This document shows, in pieces, positions 25,800-36,804 of a stretch of 64,000 nucleotides of DNA. The notes under the pieces were generated by a model. The model saw only the letters and a list, made by a program, of their open reading frames with translations, was not told where the DNA came from and made no database searches. The stretch is from Parvularcula mediterranea (GTDB lineage: Bacteria > Pseudomonadota > Alphaproteobacteria > Caulobacterales > Parvularculaceae), in contig NZ_JABFCX010000002.1 of assembly GCF_013085255.1 (NCBI RefSeq), positions 496,001-560,000 of the forward strand, written 5' to 3'. Made by a program: the position numbers and the translations under genes. Position 1 is the first letter of the stretch; each line of letters starts with the position of its first letter.

Positions 25800-28769
25800 T
25801 TATCCTAGGGCTTCCTCGAGGAAGTCCTCGAGTTCTTTCTTGTGCTGTTGGGCGTGTCCGGTAGCGGGCGACGCGGCGGCTGGGCGGCCCGCATAACGCG
25901 CGCGCTTATGCTTTGCGTCAATCTGGTCGAGCACCCATTCGATGTTCGGCTCCATGAAGAACCACGCGCCCATGTTCTTGGGCTCTTCCTGGCACCAGAC
26001 CATTTCGGCGTTCTGGAAGCGGCGAAGCTCGTGGATCATCGAGCCGGCAGGCACCGGATAGAACTGCTCGACGCGCAGGAGGTAGACGTCATCGACGCCG
26101 CGCTTCTCACGCTCTTCGAGCAGGTCGTAGTAGACCTTGCCCGAGCACATCACCACGCGGCGGATCTCATTGTCCGGCTTAAGCGTGACGGTCGTGCCCG
26201 GCTGGTACTCGGCGTCATCCCAGAGGAGACGGTGGAACGTCGATCCCGGCCCCATCTCCTCATAAGTCGAGACCGCCTTCTTGTGACGGAGCAGCGACTT
26301 CGGCGTCATCAGGATCAGCGGCTTGCGGAAGTCGCGTTTCATCTGACGGCGGAGGATATGGAAATAGTTCGCAGGCGTCGTACAGTTCGCGACCTGAATA
26401 TTGTCCTGGGCACAGCCCTGCAGGTAGCGCTCAAGGCGCGCCGACGAGTGCTCAGGGCCTTGGCCTTCATAGCCGTGCGGCAGGAGAAGGACGAGGCCCG
26501 ACATCCGCAGCCACTTGCGTTCGGCCGAGGAGATGAACTGGTCGAAGATGATCTGCGCACCGTTGGCGAAGTCACCGAACTGGGCTTCCCAGAGGGTCAG
26601 CGTGGTCGGGTCTGCCAGCGAATAGCCATACTCAAAGCCCTGCACCGCGAACTCGGAGAGGTTCGAGTCGATGACCTCGAACTCGGCCGCATCGTCAGAC
26701 AGGTGACGAAGCGGCGTGTAGCGCTTCTCCGTCGTCTGATCGACGAAGCTCGAATGGCGCTGGGAGAACGTTCCGCGCACGGAGTCCTGCCCCGAGAGCC
26801 GGACCCGGTAGCCTTCACGGAGGAGCGATCCGAACGCCAGCGCCTCGGCCGTGGCCCAGTCGATGTTCTTACCCTCGGTGAGGGTCGTCTCTTTCGCCTT
26901 CAGGATCCGCTTCAGCGTCTTGTGGATCGTGAAATTGTCAGGGACGCGGGTCAGCTTGCCGCCAAGGTCCTTGAGGCGGTCGAGATCGACAGCCGTATCG
27001 CCCTTGCGGTCATCGTCCTGGGGCGGCTTGAAGCCCTTCCAACGAGCGTCCAGCCAGTCGGCCTTCTTCGGCTCATAGGGTTTGCCAGCCTCGAACTCGT
27101 TCTCGAGGAATTCCTTGAACTCCGCCATCTCGCGTTCGACGTCGGCCTCGGAGACGAGACCTTCCGCAACCAGACGATCCGCGTAAAGCTCGCGCGTCGT
27201 GCGGCGGTTCCTGATCTTGGCGTACATGAGCGGCTGGGTGAAGCTCGGCTCATCGCCTTCATTGTGGCCGTAGCGGCGGTAGCACCACATATCGACGACC
27301 ACGTCGTGGCCGAACTCCATGCGGAACTCGGTGGCGATCTTCGAGGCGAAGACCACAGCTTCGGGATCGTCGCCATTGACGTGGATGATCGGCGCTTCGA
27401 CCATCTTGGCCACATCTGACGGGTACGGAGAGCTTCGCGAGAAACGCGGGCTGGTCGTAAAGCCGATCTGGTTATTGACGACAAAGTGGATCGTGCCGCC
27501 GGTGCGGTAGCCGCGCAGCGCGGTGAAGCCAAAGCATTCCGCGACGACACCCTGCCCTGCAAACGCTGCATCACCGTGAAGGAGCAGCGGCATGACGTGG
27601 GTCCGCGCAACCTTGATGTGCTCGCCCGGCTCCATCAAGTCTTGCTTGGCTCGGCACTTGCCGAGAACAACAGGGTCCACTGCCTCAAGGTGCGAGGGGT
27701 TCGCAGCCAGCGAGAGGTGTACGGAGTTTCCGTCGAAGACACGGTCAGAAGAGGCACCGAGGTGGTACTTCACATCGCCCGAGCCGCCGACATCCTCAGG
27801 GATGGCTGCGCCGCCCTGGAACTCGTGGAAGATCTGGTGATAGGGCTTGCCCATCACCGCTGCGAGGACGTTCAGGCGTCCGCGGTGCGGCATGCCGAGA
27901 TTGATCTCCTGCACGCCCAGAGCGCCGCCGCGCTTGATGATCTGCTCGAGCGCCGGGACCATCGCCTCGCCGCCATCGATACCAAAACGCTTCGTGCCCT
28001 GATATTTGACGTGGAGGAAGTTTTCGAACCCTTCCGCCTCGATCAGCTTGGTCAGGATCGCCTTCTTGCCTTCCGGCGTGAACTTGATCTCCTTGTCCAT
28101 GCCTTCGATGCGGTGCTGAAGCCACTGCTTCTGCTCCGGGTCGGTGATGTGCATGAATTCGATCGCGAACGTGCCGCAATAGGTCCGTCGCAGGATCTCG
28201 AGGATCGTCCGTAGGCTGCCCGTTTCGAGGCCGAGGACATTGTCGAGGAAGATCTCGCGGTCGTAATCGTCTTCAGTGAAGCCATAGCTCGCCGGATCGA
28301 GCTCAGGGTGCACCTCGATATCGCGCAGGCCGAGCGGGTCGAGATTGGCAATCATGTGGCCACGCACCCGGTAAGCCCGGATCAGCATCAGTGCACGGAC
28401 GGAATCGTGGACCGCAGCCTGAACATCCTGCGGGTTGACCCCGCGCGGCTTCTTCTCGGCGATCTTCTTGGCGAAGACATCCGAGACGCCTGCCCAGTTG
28501 CCGCCTAGCGCTGCGGTGATTTCGTCGCCGGGGCGCTTGGGCCAGTCGTCACGCTTCCAGCTCGGCCCGTCTGCGTTGGACCTTGCGGTCTCGCGGCCAT
28601 CGCCGAAAGCGTCGAAATAGGCCCTGAGCTCAGGATCGACGCTTGCGGGGTTCTCCGCGTACTTCGCAAATTGCTGTTCGAGATAGACGGCATTGCCGCC
28701 GGAAAGAAACGAAATGTCGTCTTTCGTTTCGCGGGAGATGTCGGAGCCTGCGCTACCGTCGTGAGCCAT
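25800..28769 (-). CDS. sucA: 2-oxoglutarate dehydrogenase E1 component
   Basis: 989 aa from ATG 28769 (MAHDGSAG); the open frame extends 20 codons further but this start fits the family. The N-terminus has [17 protein letters not shown], which tethers E1 to E2. Thiamine-diphosphate-dependent dehydrogenase segments are present: [23 protein letters not shown] and [18 protein letters not shown]. The C-terminal transketolase part has [19 protein letters not shown]. Catalyses decarboxylation of 2-oxoglutarate in the TCA cycle. Upstream is sucD, 150 bp away. Confidence 0.95.
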   Translation of the reverse strand: MAHDGSAGSDISRETKDDISFLSGGNAVYLEQQFAKYAENPASVDPELRAYFDAFGDGRETARSNADGPSWKRDDWPKRPGDEITAALGGNWAGVSDVFAKKIAEKKPRGVNPQDVQAAVHDSVRALMLIRAYRVRGHMIANLDPLGLRDIEVHPELDPASYGFTEDDYDREIFLDNVLGLETGSLRTILEILRRTYCGTFAIEFMHITDPEQKQWLQHRIEGMDKEIKFTPEGKKAILTKLIEAEGFENFLHVKYQGTKRFGIDGGEAMVPALEQIIKRGGALGVQEINLGMPHRGRLNVLAAVMGKPYHQIFHEFQGGAAIPEDVGGSGDVKYHLGASSDRVFDGNSVHLSLAANPSHLEAVDPVVLGKCRAKQDLMEPGEHIKVARTHVMPLLLHGDAAFAGQGVVAECFGFTALRGYRTGGTIHFVVNNQIGFTTSPRFSRSSPYPSDVAKMVEAPIIHVNGDDPEAVVFASKIATEFRMEFGHDVVVDMWCYRRYGHNEGDEPSFTQPLMYAKIRNRRTTRELYADRLVAEGLVSEADVEREMAEFKEFLENEFEAGKPYEPKKADWLDARWKGFKPPQDDDRKGDTAVDLDRLKDLGGKLTRVPDNFTIHKTLKRILKAKETTLTEGKNIDWATAEALAFGSLLREGYRVRLSGQDSVRGTFSQRHSSFVDQTTEKRYTPLRHLSDDAAEFEVIDSNLSEFAVQGFEYGYSLADPTTLTLWEAQFGDFANGAQIIFDQFISSAERKWLRMSGLVLLLPHGYEGQGPEHSSARLERYLQGCAQDNIQVANCTTPANYFHILRRQMKRDFRKPLILMTPKSLLRHKKAVSTYEEMGPGSTFHRLLWDDAEYQPGTTVTLKPDNEIRRVVMCSGKVYYDLLEEREKRGVDDVYLLRVEQFYPVPAGSMIHELRRFQNAEMVWCQEEPKNMGAWFFMEPNIEWVLDQIDAKHKRARYAGRPAAASPATGHAQQHKKELEDFLEEALG

Positions 28770-28919
28770 TTCGCGGCCGGTCCTTCGGTCGTCCGGGGCG
28801 GGTCCGGCCGCCGCCGGGAGATGATCCAAATCAAGGGCCCGGAAGCCCTGCCCAACTACATAACGCTGGGCGGTCGCGACGCAACCAAAACCGGGGGTTC
28901 GGTAGCGCCGCGGATGGCG

Positions 28920-29831
28920 TTACATAACGCCTTTCTCTTTAAGAAGTTCGACCAAAGTCGTGCCCAGGCTGGCCGGGGTCGGCGCGACGCGGATGCCCGC
29001 TTCGTTCATCGCCTTGATTTTGCTCTCTGCCGTGTCCTCACCGCCGGAAACGATGGCGCCAGCGTGACCCATGCGGCGGCCCGGAGGCGCCGTGACGCCA
29101 GCGATGAAGCCGACGGTCGGTTTCTTGATCTTGTGCTCAGCGAGGAAGCGCGCAGCGTCAGCCTCTGCAGAGCCGCCGATTTCGCCGATCATGATGATCG
29201 ATTCCGTCTCGTCGTCCTCGAGGAAGAGCTCCAGCACGTCGATGAAGTCGGTGCCCTTCACGGGGTCGCCGCCGATGCCGACGCAGGTCGACTGGCCAAG
29301 GCCAGCGTTCGTGGTCTGATGGACAGCTTCGTAGGTCAGCGTGCCCGAGCGCGAGACAATGCCGACCGAGCCGCGGCGGTGGATGTGGCCAGGCATGATG
29401 CCGATCTTGCACTCGTCAGGCGTGATGACGCCCGGGCAGTTCGGGCCCACGAGCCGCGACTTCGAGCCGTTCAGCGCATCCTTGACCTTCACCATGTCGA
29501 GTACCGGGATGCCTTCGGTGATCGTGATGATCAGCGGCATTTCCGCTTCGATGGCTTCGATCATAGAAGCAGCTGCGAATTTCGGCGGAACGTAGACGAC
29601 CGAGGCGTTGGCGCCGGTCTCTTTCATGCCTTCTGCGACGCTGCCGAAGACCGGGAGATCGGTGCCTTCTGCGGGCGGGCCTGCCGTCCAGGTCTGGCCG
29701 CCCTTACCGGGCACCACGCCGCCAACCATCTTCGAGCCATAGGCCAGCGCCTGCTCGGTGTGGAAGGACCCGGTCTTACCGGTGAGGCCCTGGGTCAGGA
29801 CCTTGGTGTTCTTGTCGACGAGAATGGCCAT
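28920..29831 (-). CDS. sucD: succinyl-CoA ligase alpha subunit
   Basis: 303 aa, complete. CoA-binding N-terminus ([19 protein letters not shown]), GPNCPGVI and the phosphohistidine region [19 protein letters not shown] are intact. Converts succinyl-CoA to succinate with nucleotide triphosphate formation. Its partner sucC lies more than 2 kb upstream on the same strand, beyond a block of unrelated genes; in most bacteria sucC and sucD are adjacent and coupled. Confidence 0.95.
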   Translation of the reverse strand: MAILVDKNTKVLTQGLTGKTGSFHTEQALAYGSKMVGGVVPGKGGQTWTAGPPAEGTDLPVFGSVAEGMKETGANASVVYVPPKFAAASMIEAIEAEMPLIITITEGIPVLDMVKVKDALNGSKSRLVGPNCPGVITPDECKIGIMPGHIHRRGSVGIVSRSGTLTYEAVHQTTNAGLGQSTCVGIGGDPVKGTDFIDVLELFLEDDETESIIMIGEIGGSAEADAARFLAEHKIKKPTVGFIAGVTAPPGRRMGHAGAIVSGGEDTAESKIKAMNEAGIRVAPTPASLGTTLVELLKEKGVM

Positions 29832-30007
29832 TGCTCGGCTTCGCTCCTTGGGAAATTTCGAGGCTCGATAAGTGACCCGGCGCCAGCGGGCAACAGGGCC
29901 TTCGTCTGATTTGGTGCGAAAAGCGCAAACCTATCGCAATCGGGAGAGTTTGGTGAACGGTTGAGGGCCTTCTCCCGTTGGTGGGGTACGAATTCAGGAG
30001 AAGAGCC

Positions 30008-30844
30008 ATGTCCTCGTCCCGCAAGGAACTGTACGAAAAACTCGCCCGCGCAGGCTTTGCCGCCCGCGGTGTCACCTACGGCCTGATCGGCGGCCTCGCC
30101 TTCGCAGCGGCGATCGGCAGCGGCGGCGCAACCACAGGCAGCAAGGGCGCCCTCGCGGCCCTCAGCGACAGCGGATGGGGCATTGCGGTCCTGTCGCTCA
30201 CGGCTATCGGCCTCTTCGGCTATGGCCTCTGGCGGATTGTCTCGGCAGCCTTCGACCTCGAGAATGAAGGCTCCGACGGCAAGGCGATGGTCAAACGCGC
30301 GGCCCACGCAGGCTCGGGCCTCTTCCATTTCGGCCTCTCCTTCTACGCCATCGCCCTCGCAACGGGTTCGGCCAGCGGCAACTCGTCAGGCGGCGGCACG
30401 GAATCGATGATCGGCACGGTCATGTCCGCCCCGGCCGGCAAGTGGCTGGTCACAATCCTTGGAGCAGGCTTCGTCATCGCGGGCGCCAGCATGCTGAAGA
30501 AGGCGTTCAACGAAGAATATCGCGAGCACATCCGCATCCCCTCGGGCGCCAGCTGGATGGACCCTGCCATCAAGGCGGGCATCGTCTCCCGCGCAGTGGT
30601 CTTCGCGGTAATCGGCGGCTTCATCGCCTATGCGGGCCTGACGGCAGACCCCGATGATGCACGCGGCATCGGCGGAGCTCTCGAGTGGCTCCAGTCGCAA
30701 CCTTACGGCGCTTTCATCCTTGGGCTGATCGGTTTCGGTCTCCTTGGCTTTTCGCTCTACAGCTTTCTCCAAGCCCGGTACCGGACCATCCCCGATCCGG
30801 AACAAGGCGGCAGCCAGAGTGTTTCCTATTCAGCAAGCTCATAG
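30008..30844 (+). CDS. DUF1206 membrane protein
   Basis: 278 aa from ATG 30008, which follows AGGAGA. Three repeats of paired helices give six membrane spans; each unit starts with an ARAG- or RAAHAG-type segment (LARAGFAARGVTYGLIGG, KRAAHAGSGLFHFGLSFY, KAGIVSRAVVFAVIGG). DUF1206 proteins have no proven function but are often stress-induced. Coupled to the CsbD gene, 14 bp downstream, which carries the same suggestion. It stands on the opposite strand between sucC and sucD. Confidence 0.85.
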   Translation: MSSSRKELYEKLARAGFAARGVTYGLIGGLAFAAAIGSGGATTGSKGALAALSDSGWGIAVLSLTAIGLFGYGLWRIVSAAFDLENEGSDGKAMVKRAAHAGSGLFHFGLSFYAIALATGSASGNSSGGGTESMIGTVMSAPAGKWLVTILGAGFVIAGASMLKKAFNEEYREHIRIPSGASWMDPAIKAGIVSRAVVFAVIGGFIAYAGLTADPDDARGIGGALEWLQSQPYGAFILGLIGFGLLGFSLYSFLQARYRTIPDPEQGGSQSVSYSASS

Positions 30845-30858
30845 GAGGTATGCGAATA

Positions 30859-31053
30859 ATGGCACACGAAACTGCAGCAGAAACAAAAATGGACGGCCAA
30901 TCGGATCAGATCAAAGGCTCGATCAAGGAAGCCGTCGGCGAGGCCACTGGCGACCGGTCGCTGGAACGGCAGGGTGAGCGCGAGCAAAGCCAGGGCGCCC
31001 TCAAGAAAGCCTGGGGCAACATCAAGGATGCCTTCTCAGGCTCGAAGCACTGA
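30859..31053 (+). CDS. CsbD-family stress protein
   Basis: 64 aa, hydrophilic. It contains the CsbD pattern of KGSIKEAVGEATGDRSLERQG and GALKKAWGNIKDAF. ATG 30859 lies 9 bp after AGGAGG; an in-frame ATG at 30850 sits too close to that site. CsbD proteins accumulate under general stress, with unknown biochemical role. Probably co-transcribed with the DUF1206 gene. A terminator follows. Confidence 0.88.
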   Translation: MAHETAAETKMDGQSDQIKGSIKEAVGEATGDRSLERQGEREQSQGALKKAWGNIKDAFSGSKH

Positions 31054-31076
31054 CGTTCAGTCAACTGAAGACAATG

Positions 31077-31104
31077 AGCCCGCGGAGTGATCCGCGGGCT
31101 TTTT
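31077..31104 (+). terminator. rho-independent terminator after the CsbD gene
   Basis: AGCCCGCGGA (31077-31086) pairs with TCCGCGGGCT (31091-31100), loop GTGA, then TTTT. It closes the DUF1206-CsbD unit and touches the end of the convergent esterase gene. Confidence 0.85.
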
Positions 31105-32021
31105 CATGGCCCGCATTCGAGCTCGAGCGCCAGGACCCGGTCGGCGAAAGCCCGCCCCAAGGTCAGGTAATCCTCTGACTGATAATGCCATCCGTCAGGC
31201 AGGAAGGAGAACCCTTCCGTCACTGTGACCACCGAGGCGCAAGGGTCCCGCTCAGCGAACGCTCGCTGTTGGGCTTGAACCTCCGGGGAAAACGCCATCA
31301 CCCGGGTCTCAGGCGTGTCTCCTGAATCCTTGATCTGCCCGAGGACGATCGGGATATCAGAGGACCCAAGCGCCCCCCTGATAATGCCCATCAACTCGGC
31401 CAGATTTTCCGCATACTGCGAAGAAGCCTCGGCGCTGTCATAAGCGTCGGCCTCGCCTTGCATCCAGACAATCCCGGCAGGCTCGAGCCGGTCCACCCTG
31501 CCGTCGCCATCGATATCGGCCACGGCTAGCGCGTCTCCGATGGTCGTCAGCGCATAGTCAAGTTGGTTCGGACCACCGCCCTGATAGCCATCTGGATCCC
31601 ATGATCCGTAGCCGGAGACACCATCCATCAGGCCAGTCCCTCCCCGCGAATACTTGATGATCGCGATCTTGCTGTCCGGCGCGCCAGCCTTGAGCGCTCC
31701 GGCAAAGGACAGCTCAGGCCCGAACCGTGCCGAGAGCGTCACCTCGTCTGCCGTCGAGCGGTAGCCGATGCCGTGACCGGGCGTCAGGGCGCGCCAAAAG
31801 CCCTCGCCGCCGACTTCCGTTCCGTCCGTATCAGGATCACCGTGATAGATGAGGACCTCTGGCACGCCGTCCACCAGTTCAGGCGGCAGGTCCTCGTTGA
31901 ATCCGAAGCCGTCCATGTTCGACTGGCCACCGAGATAATAGACCTTGTAGGTATCGCCCGGCTGCTGCCCGCAGGCCGTCAGCGCGAGCATCACCCCCGC
32001 CGCTCCCAAGATTTTCCGCAT
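31104..32021 (-). CDS. SGNH-fold carbohydrate esterase lipoprotein (sialate O-acetylesterase-like)
   Basis: 305 aa from ATG 32021. Signal peptide with lipobox LTAC, Cys17. The esterase block I motif is GGQSNMDG with nucleophile Ser34. WMQGEADA supplies the family's QGE motif, and DGWHY near the C-terminus gives the catalytic Asp-His pair. A short DIDGDGRVDRLEP loop resembles an EF-hand and may bind calcium. Likely removes acetyl groups from extracellular glycans; the substrate is unknown. It lies on the suc strand between sucC and sucD. Confidence 0.82.
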   Translation of the reverse strand: MRKILGAAGVMLALTACGQQPGDTYKVYYLGGQSNMDGFGFNEDLPPELVDGVPEVLIYHGDPDTDGTEVGGEGFWRALTPGHGIGYRSTADEVTLSARFGPELSFAGALKAGAPDSKIAIIKYSRGGTGLMDGVSGYGSWDPDGYQGGGPNQLDYALTTIGDALAVADIDGDGRVDRLEPAGIVWMQGEADAYDSAEASSQYAENLAELMGIIRGALGSSDIPIVLGQIKDSGDTPETRVMAFSPEVQAQQRAFAERDPCASVVTVTEGFSFLPDGWHYQSEDYLTLGRAFADRVLALELECGP

Positions 32022-32106
32022 GGCCCGCGCCCTCCCCGCAAAGAAAAACGCCGCCACCTTCAAGGTGACGGCGCTTCGTGACTAGCTTTGAAAGCAGTAG
32101 GAGGGC

Positions 32107-33297
32107 TTAGCCCTTGACCGCCTTCACGATTTTCTCAGCAGCGTCTTCGAGATCGTCGGCAGGGATCACGTCGAGGGTTGAGTTCGCGATGATCGCCTTG
32201 CCCTTTTCGACGTTCGTGCCTTCGAGACGGACGACGAGCGGAACCTTGAGGCCAACTTCTTCAACGGCTGCGAGGACGCCTTCGGCGATGACGTCACATT
32301 TCATGATGCCGCCGAAAATATTGACGAGGATGCCTTCTACACCCGGATCGGAGGTGATGATCTTGAAGGCTTCCGTCACCTTCTCCTTCGTCGCGCCGCC
32401 GCCGACGTCGAGGAAGTTGGCAGGCTCAGCGCCGTAGTGCTTGATGATGTCCATGGTCGCCATGGCGAGGCCTGCGCCGTTGACCATGCAACCGATCGTG
32501 CCATCGAGCTTGATGTAGGCGAGGTCGAACTCGTTCGCCTTGAGCTCCAGCGGGTCTTCTTCGGACTCATCGCGCAGCTCTTCAATGTCCGGGTGACGGA
32601 ACGCAGCGTTCGGATCGAAGCCGACCTTGGCGTCGAGGACGCGGAGGTGGTTGTCAGGCATGACGATCAGCGGGTTGATCTCCAGCATCGCCATATCCTT
32701 CTCGGTGAAGGCTTTGTACAGCGTGCGGACAAGTTCGCGGCCATCTTCGGCTGCGGTACCTTCGAGCTTCAGTGCGCTGACGACCTTGTCGGCCACGGCA
32801 TCAGTGACACCGTCGGAAGGCTCGACAGGAACTGAGACGATTTTCTCAGGGGTCTCTTCGGCCACCGCTTCGATGTCCATCCCGCCTTCGGTCGAGGCGA
32901 TGAAGGCAACCTTGCCGGTGCGCTCGACCAGCACGGAGAGATAGAGTTCGCGGTCGATATCCGCGCCGTCTTCGACATAGACGCGGCCGACTTCCTTGCC
33001 CTCTTCACCGGTCTGGATGGTGACGAGTGTGTTGCCGAGCATCTTCTTCGCCTGCTCAGCGGCTTCTTCGGCCGACTTGGCGAGGCGGACACCGCCCTTT
33101 TCGCCAGCAGCCTCTTCCTTGAAGTGGCCTTTGCCGCGGCCACCGGCGTGGATCTGGGCTTTCACCACCCAGAGCGGACCGGGCAGCTCCTTCGCTTTCG
33201 CTTCCGCCTGAGCGGCGTTCATGACGATCGCGCCGTTCGCGACCGGAGCGCCGTAGGATTTGAGGAGCTGTTTTGCCTGGTACTCGTGAATGTTCAT
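32107..33297 (-). CDS. sucC: succinyl-CoA ligase beta subunit
   Basis: 396 aa from ATG 33297 ([12 protein letters not shown]), the invariant SucC N-terminus; the frame stays open upstream without a better start. ATP-grasp segments are [18 protein letters not shown] and the C-terminal [10 protein letters not shown]. Binds nucleotide and succinate and works with SucD, which is encoded about 2.3 kb downstream. Confidence 0.95.
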   Translation of the reverse strand: MNIHEYQAKQLLKSYGAPVANGAIVMNAAQAEAKAKELPGPLWVVKAQIHAGGRGKGHFKEEAAGEKGGVRLAKSAEEAAEQAKKMLGNTLVTIQTGEEGKEVGRVYVEDGADIDRELYLSVLVERTGKVAFIASTEGGMDIEAVAEETPEKIVSVPVEPSDGVTDAVADKVVSALKLEGTAAEDGRELVRTLYKAFTEKDMAMLEINPLIVMPDNHLRVLDAKVGFDPNAAFRHPDIEELRDESEEDPLELKANEFDLAYIKLDGTIGCMVNGAGLAMATMDIIKHYGAEPANFLDVGGGATKEKVTEAFKIITSDPGVEGILVNIFGGIMKCDVIAEGVLAAVEEVGLKVPLVVRLEGTNVEKGKAIIANSTLDVIPADDLEDAAEKIVKAVKG

Positions 33298-33483
33298 GGG
33301 GCCGTCCGGGTTTCGGGTTTCTGGCGCGCTTATGGCAGCGCCTCCCCGCCCTATCAACGGGGCTTTCGTCGATCCTTTCGCCTTGCGCAGCCGCAAGGCA
33401 TCACTGGCCGCCGCGTGAGAAGTTAACTCTTGCGTGCAGCGCAGCAATTCGGCTTCAGTTCAAGACAGGCGGGAGGAATTACT

Positions 33484-33792
33484 ATGGGAAATGAATACAA
33501 TAACGCATTCGTCGCGTATTGCGCGCTGCTTGATTCGCTCAAGCATTCGGTCGACTTGAGCTGTTCACTTGCCCGCCTGGGTCTGGTGCGCCACGGCCAT
33601 GAGGACGGCTTCAACGACTGGGTCGATAGCCCGAGCGGCAAGCACCTCACCGGCCGGGACGAGTTCCCGCCGCAGTTTGATGACCGCGCCCGCAGGCTCC
33701 TCGCCCGCTTCACCGGAACAGACAGCGAGACCTTCGGCCCGATGCCGGGCTTCGATGACAAAGGCGCACCGAGCCCGGAGAAGTTGGTCTAG
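33484..33792 (+). CDS. small hypothetical cytoplasmic protein
   Basis: 102 aa from ATG 33484, which follows GGGAGG at good spacing. No signal or membrane segment. The middle carries [28 protein letters not shown], probably two helices, and the C-terminus is acidic and rich in Gly/Pro. I do not recognise the family. It ends 4 bp inside the convergent mnmA gene. Confidence 0.65.
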   Translation: MGNEYNNAFVAYCALLDSLKHSVDLSCSLARLGLVRHGHEDGFNDWVDSPSGKHLTGRDEFPPQFDDRARRLLARFTGTDSETFGPMPGFDDKGAPSPEKLV

Positions 33793-34952
33793 GCAGCAGC
33801 CAGCGCACTCGCCGCTTCGGTCGCTTCGATCCAGCCACCGCCAAGGACACGGCTGTCGCCTTCCGCATAGAAAACGCAGGCCTGCCCCGGCGCAACGCCG
33901 GCTTCAGGCTCGGCGAGGTCCACATAGGCCCCCCCGCCGGGCGCGGCATGCAGCATCGCTGGCGCAGGCTCTCTCGTTGAGCGAAGCTTCACCCGCACCG
34001 TCACGGCTGCCGGAAGCTCAGCACCCGGACCAATCCAGTTGACCTCCTTCAGGTGCACCCGCTTGGTCAGCAGCGCCTCCTGCGGCCCGACAATCACGTG
34101 CTTTTTCTCTGCATCGAGCCCGACCACGTAGAGGGGCTCTTCCATGCCGCCGATCCCAAGGCCACGCCTTTGACCGACGGTGTAATGGATCACGCCAGCA
34201 TGGCGCCCCAGCACCTCGCCCGACTGGGTGACGATCTCCCCCGGCTCGGCAGAGCCCGGACGCAGACGCTCGACCACGGAGGTATATCTCCCCTCCGGCA
34301 CGAAACAGATGTCCTGGCTGTCCGGCTTGTCAGCGATCTCGAGGCCCATTTCCTCGGCGAACGCACGGGTCTGGCTCTTCGGATAGAGCCCCAGCGGGAA
34401 GCGCAGGAAACCTAACTGCTCGCGGGTCGTCGCGAACAGGAAGTAGCTCTGGTCCTTGCCCTGGTCCTCGGCCCGGTGGAGCTCAGGGCCCTCCGGCCCA
34501 AGCTCACGGCGGATATAGTGCCCCGTGGTCATCGCCTCGGCGCCCAGATCCCGCGCAGTCGAGAGGAGGTCTTTGAACTTCACCGTCTGGTTGCAGCGGA
34601 CGCAAGGGATCGGCGTCGCGCCAGCGAGGTACGTGTCCGCGAAGTCTTCCATCACGCTTTCGGAAAAGCGGTCCTCGTAATCCAAGACATAGTGGGGAAT
34701 GCCCAGCTGCTCGGCCGTGGCCCGCGCATCCGCAATGTCCTGCCCGGCGCAGCACGCGCCCTTCTTCTGGACGGCGACCCCATGGTCATAGAGCTGAAGC
34801 GTGATGCCCACGGCGTCATAGCCGGCCGCTTTCACAAGCGCCGCCGTCACCGAGCTGTCGACGCCGCCCGACATCGCCACCACCACCCGGGAGCCCTTGG
34901 GCACACCGAGGTCCAGCGCGTCCGCCGCGTCCTTGAGAGAAATCATGTCCAT
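33789..34952 (-). CDS. mnmA: tRNA-specific 2-thiouridylase MnmA
   Basis: 387 aa from ATG 34952 (an ATG at 34979 or 34946 is possible). PP-loop motif [12 protein letters not shown] binds ATP; the two catalytic cysteines are in [10 protein letters not shown] and [10 protein letters not shown]. The C-terminal beta-barrel part ([24 protein letters not shown]) is present. It makes the 2-thio group of wobble uridine 34 in tRNA for Lys, Glu and Gln. Confidence 0.95.
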   Translation of the reverse strand: MDMISLKDAADALDLGVPKGSRVVVAMSGGVDSSVTAALVKAAGYDAVGITLQLYDHGVAVQKKGACCAGQDIADARATAEQLGIPHYVLDYEDRFSESVMEDFADTYLAGATPIPCVRCNQTVKFKDLLSTARDLGAEAMTTGHYIRRELGPEGPELHRAEDQGKDQSYFLFATTREQLGFLRFPLGLYPKSQTRAFAEEMGLEIADKPDSQDICFVPEGRYTSVVERLRPGSAEPGEIVTQSGEVLGRHAGVIHYTVGQRRGLGIGGMEEPLYVVGLDAEKKHVIVGPQEALLTKRVHLKEVNWIGPGAELPAAVTVRVKLRSTREPAPAMLHAAPGGGAYVDLAEPEAGVAPGQACVFYAEGDSRVLGGGWIEATEAASALAAA

Positions 34953-34984
34953 CGCGGACAGATAGGCGAGGCTTCGCACAAGCG

Positions 34985-35016
34985 AAAGCCCGCCGCTGGG
35001 CCAAGCGGCGGGCTTT
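34985..35016 (-). terminator. hairpin, probable terminator for the flagellin gene
   Basis: A 13-bp perfect stem, AAAGCCCGCCGCT (34985-34997) and AGCGGCGGGCTTT (35004-35016), lies between the flagellin gene and mnmA. The T-tract is weak in both directions, so termination efficiency is uncertain. Confidence 0.55.
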
Positions 35017-35072
35017 GCTTCTGAAGGAGGTCATGGACGGCGGTGAACGGTAAGATCGTCGTCCGGTCTCCC

Positions 35073-36305
35073 TCAAAACGATCGGATCAGCTGCAGGATC
35101 GACGCCCGGCTTCTCGCCACGGCATCGAGCCCCGCCAGCGCCAGCTCATAGCGGAACTGCGCCTCCTCCAGCCGCACGCTCTCGGCGGCGATGTCGATGT
35201 CGGTCAGCCGCGAAGCCGCAGCCCCGGCGGTCGCTGAAAGCGTGGCGACGAAGTCTTCCTGGATCTCGAACCTGCTGAGGGTCGTACCGAGCGTCGAGGT
35301 CTTCGAAATGATGCCGTCCTGAATATCCGCGATATCGTTCAGCGCCTGTGCAGCCTGATCGGTATCGGAAACCGACAGCTCATCAATGCGCGACGTCAGG
35401 ACCTGCGTTCCGGGATTTCCCGTCCCCGCAGCCACCGTGGAGAGGTTGATCGTGATGGCCGAGGTCTCGTCGTTGCGGATCTCGATCGTATCGAACCTTG
35501 AGCCGGTCAGAGGGAAGAACGGATCTTGCGTTTGCTGATAGTCCGCATTGATGTTCTGGAGCTCAATGGCGGCTCCATTGGCGATCACCTGGCGGTAGTT
35601 GGTGAAGACGTCGGCGGCGCTGTCCCCTGCCTGCACCTGGTAGCTGTAGGTCGTGCCGTTGATCTCAGCCTTGAATTCATCCCCCGCGGTGGGGCTGTAA
35701 TCCGTCGCCGTGATTGTCGCGCTATCCCCCGCCGCAATGGAGCCATCGCCGCTCACGGCCACCCCGGAAATCGGTGTGCCCGGATCGGAGCCAACCGTGG
35801 TCAGCACTTCGAACAGGAAGTTCTGCCGGTTCACGGTGAAGCTGTTGGTCTCAATCGTGCCGTCCGACTGACGCGCAATCCCGGACAGCGCTTCAATCGG
35901 GTCATCATTGATCAGGAGGTTCTGGCCGTTGAACGTCGTCGAGTTGACGATGGTCCGGTACTGCCGCTTCAGGCTGGTAAGCTCAGCGTCGAGGGAATCG
36001 AGATCGGCTGCCGGTTCGTTCGCCCGGAGGATCACATCCTTCATCTTCGCGGCGAGACCGTTGAGCCCCTCTGCCCCGGCGATCGCGACCTCGACCGCCT
36101 GCCGCCCCAGGGCCAGCGACGAACCCACAGCGTCATAACCCACCACATCGGAAGCGAACCGCTGGGAGAGCGCATAGCGCGACGGATCCTCCGCTACCGA
36201 ACGCTGACCCGTCGTGATCCGCGCCTGTGATCTGAAGATATCTGCCGTGATCGAACGCAATTGCTGGAGCGCCGCGTTCGAAGCCGAGTTGAAATTGATC
36301 TGCAT
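35073..36305 (-). CDS. flagellin-family protein, isolated gene
   Basis: 410 aa from ATG 36305 (MQINFNSASNAALQQL). The conserved N-terminal D0/D1 coiled coil (FRSQARITTGQRSVAEDPSRYALSQR) and C-terminal helix (ESVRLEEAQFRYELALAGL to ILQLIRSF) are present; the middle 150-330 is variable and Ser/Thr/Asp-rich. Exported by the flagellar type III system, with no signal peptide. No other flagellar gene is in the window, so this is an orphan filament subunit. It may be a minor or alternative flagellin. A clear sigma54 promoter could not be identified upstream. Confidence 0.85.
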   Translation of the reverse strand: MQINFNSASNAALQQLRSITADIFRSQARITTGQRSVAEDPSRYALSQRFASDVVGYDAVGSSLALGRQAVEVAIAGAEGLNGLAAKMKDVILRANEPAADLDSLDAELTSLKRQYRTIVNSTTFNGQNLLINDDPIEALSGIARQSDGTIETNSFTVNRQNFLFEVLTTVGSDPGTPISGVAVSGDGSIAAGDSATITATDYSPTAGDEFKAEINGTTYSYQVQAGDSAADVFTNYRQVIANGAAIELQNINADYQQTQDPFFPLTGSRFDTIEIRNDETSAITINLSTVAAGTGNPGTQVLTSRIDELSVSDTDQAAQALNDIADIQDGIISKTSTLGTTLSRFEIQEDFVATLSATAGAAASRLTDIDIAAESVRLEEAQFRYELALAGLDAVARSRASILQLIRSF

Positions 36306-36804
36306 ATCAACCCTGAGATTTGCTGCCGAAGGTTGGGCAAAGGATGGGTAACGGTTCGCAACAGGGCCTTGTGATGTCCCTGAGAATTCGGGACTTCTCC
36401 GAAAAGCTCGATCAACCTTGATGAGAGAGGGCTCTCGCTCCGCGTGCAGGATCAACCAGGTTCGGTAACCACGTTATCCGCGATCTGCTCTTCTCTGAAG
36501 CAATAGGAGGCCCAACCGCGTGGCGCCCGGCGCTTTTTGGACACCCTCCGAGATTGCGGCCGTTAACCGCCCCTTTTCACTGTTCCCAAGGGCAAGCGTT
36601 CACCAAGCATTCGAAAAGCCTGACCGGTTTGTGAGGTCGGTCACGCCAAAGATCGCGCTTCCGTTGCTTCTCGCCTTGCCAATTTCCAACCTTCAAGGCG
36701 GTGGAAGTCTGCTAACTTCCATGGTCTACACGGCAAGTCACGGCAGCGCGCGGGGGTACGCGGCCGTGTGGCAGGACGAACAAGGCCCTCAGGAGCAGGT
36801 TTTC
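36306..36804 (+). other. 499-bp spacer between flagellin and peptidoglycan-binding genes
   Basis: A divergent promoter region. It is open in the frame of the downstream gene from about 36520, but that stretch lacks a Shine-Dalgarno site and protein-like character. A small hairpin, GGAAGT/ACTTCC, lies near 36703-36720. I see no gene, no riboswitch and no clear promoter motif. Confidence 0.5.

Noticed and set aside
29940-29976. CGGGAGA/TCTCCCG hairpin before the DUF1206 gene as a terminator
   Set aside because: No T-tract and a long loop; it may be a chance pairing in the sucD upstream region.
36520-36804. Longer N-terminus for the peptidoglycan-binding protein starting at 36520
   Set aside because: The internal ATG at 36805 has a good ribosome binding site and a normal signal peptide; the extension would bury that signal.
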